From Diplonema japonicum (lineage: Eukaryota > Euglenozoa > Diplonemea > Diplonemida > Diplonemidae), in NCBI GenBank assembly GCA_964019335.1, contig OZ025658.1, positions 186,001-250,000 on the forward strand: DNA of 64,000 nt. The letters are read 5' to 3'. Shown here piece by piece: positions 63,858 through 64,000 of the stretch. Numbering within the stretch: position 1 is the first letter of the stretch; every line of letters starts with the position of its first letter. The notes beneath the pieces were generated by a model that was not told the DNA's origin, made no database searches, and saw only the letters and a program-made list of their open reading frames with translations. The translations under genes and the position numbers were made by a program.

Positions 63858-64000
63858 CTTTTCTTTTAGTACAACTTGTCGTTTTATTAATTTCTTCTGC
63901 TCGAGTTAGGGAGGGCCCTTCACTCCGACACAAAAAATAAATAGTACAAGTTTATTTGAATCATTCACTTTTTTTTTTTAAAAGACCATATTAGTTCGAA

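Larger units (their letters stand above)
62178..64000. other. Gene-free region with repeats and a retroelement relic
   Basis: Homopolymers (A and T runs up to about 46 nt), a TTTA repeat, a possible 300-nt inverted-repeat element (62454-62738), and a degenerate copy of the retroelement 3' end near 63366-63400. No gene is seen. Confidence 0.5.

Noticed and set aside
60000-64000. CRISPR array or bacterial operon features
   Set aside because: No regularly spaced repeats, ribosome-binding sites or operon overlaps; gene structure is eukaryotic.

Overview
This window is nuclear DNA of a microbial eukaryote, most likely a euglenozoan flagellate and possibly a diplonemid (inference). All 22 host genes lie on the minus strand. 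Many are only about 100-200 nt apart, and several start codons sit just 3' of a pyrimidine run ending in AG. That layout is typical of polycistronic transcription resolved by spliced-leader trans-splicing. A class III fructose-1,6-bisphosphatase ends in the peroxisome/glycosome signal SKL, which also fits a glycosome-bearing euglenozoan. Dinoflagellates also have one-way gene clusters and remain an alternative.

Layout in transcription order (right to left): class III FBPase; a dual-specificity phosphatase in three exons; inositol-polyphosphate 5-phosphatase; an FtsJ-fold cap 2'-O-methyltransferase-like gene; ATP23 metalloprotease; PRP40 splicing factor; a coiled-coil protein; a TraB/GumN-like protein; an LRR protein; a PPR-like protein; two tandem ferric reductase/NADPH oxidase-like genes that appear identical from start codon to penultimate codon; a small acidic protein; two tandem U1-type zinc-finger paralogues; an unknown 410-residue protein; a two-helix membrane protein; an ADP-ribosylglycohydrolase; a coiled-coil protein; an LRR/coiled-coil/cadherin-like giant; Piezo; and a partial zinc-motif protein leaving the window. 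Most host introns are tiny (24-73 nt), so several genes had to be assembled across frames.

The most unusual content is a set of non-LTR-type retroelements, all in the sense orientation of the genes and each placed inside a T-tract. One sits in the only intron of the methyltransferase gene. Two sit back to back in the last intron of the phosphatase gene. One lies between the zinc-finger paralogues. Subtracting them returns both introns to about 80 nt. Three of the four end in AGAATAG followed by T's rather than a poly(A) tail. One carries a broken OTU protease domain, and two diverged copies share the same overlapping two-ORF arrangement at the 3' end. Long stretches between genes are homopolymer-rich and hold no recognisable genes, but include candidate terminal-inverted-repeat elements.

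All exon joins, boundaries and domain calls were made by eye without alignment tools or transcript data.
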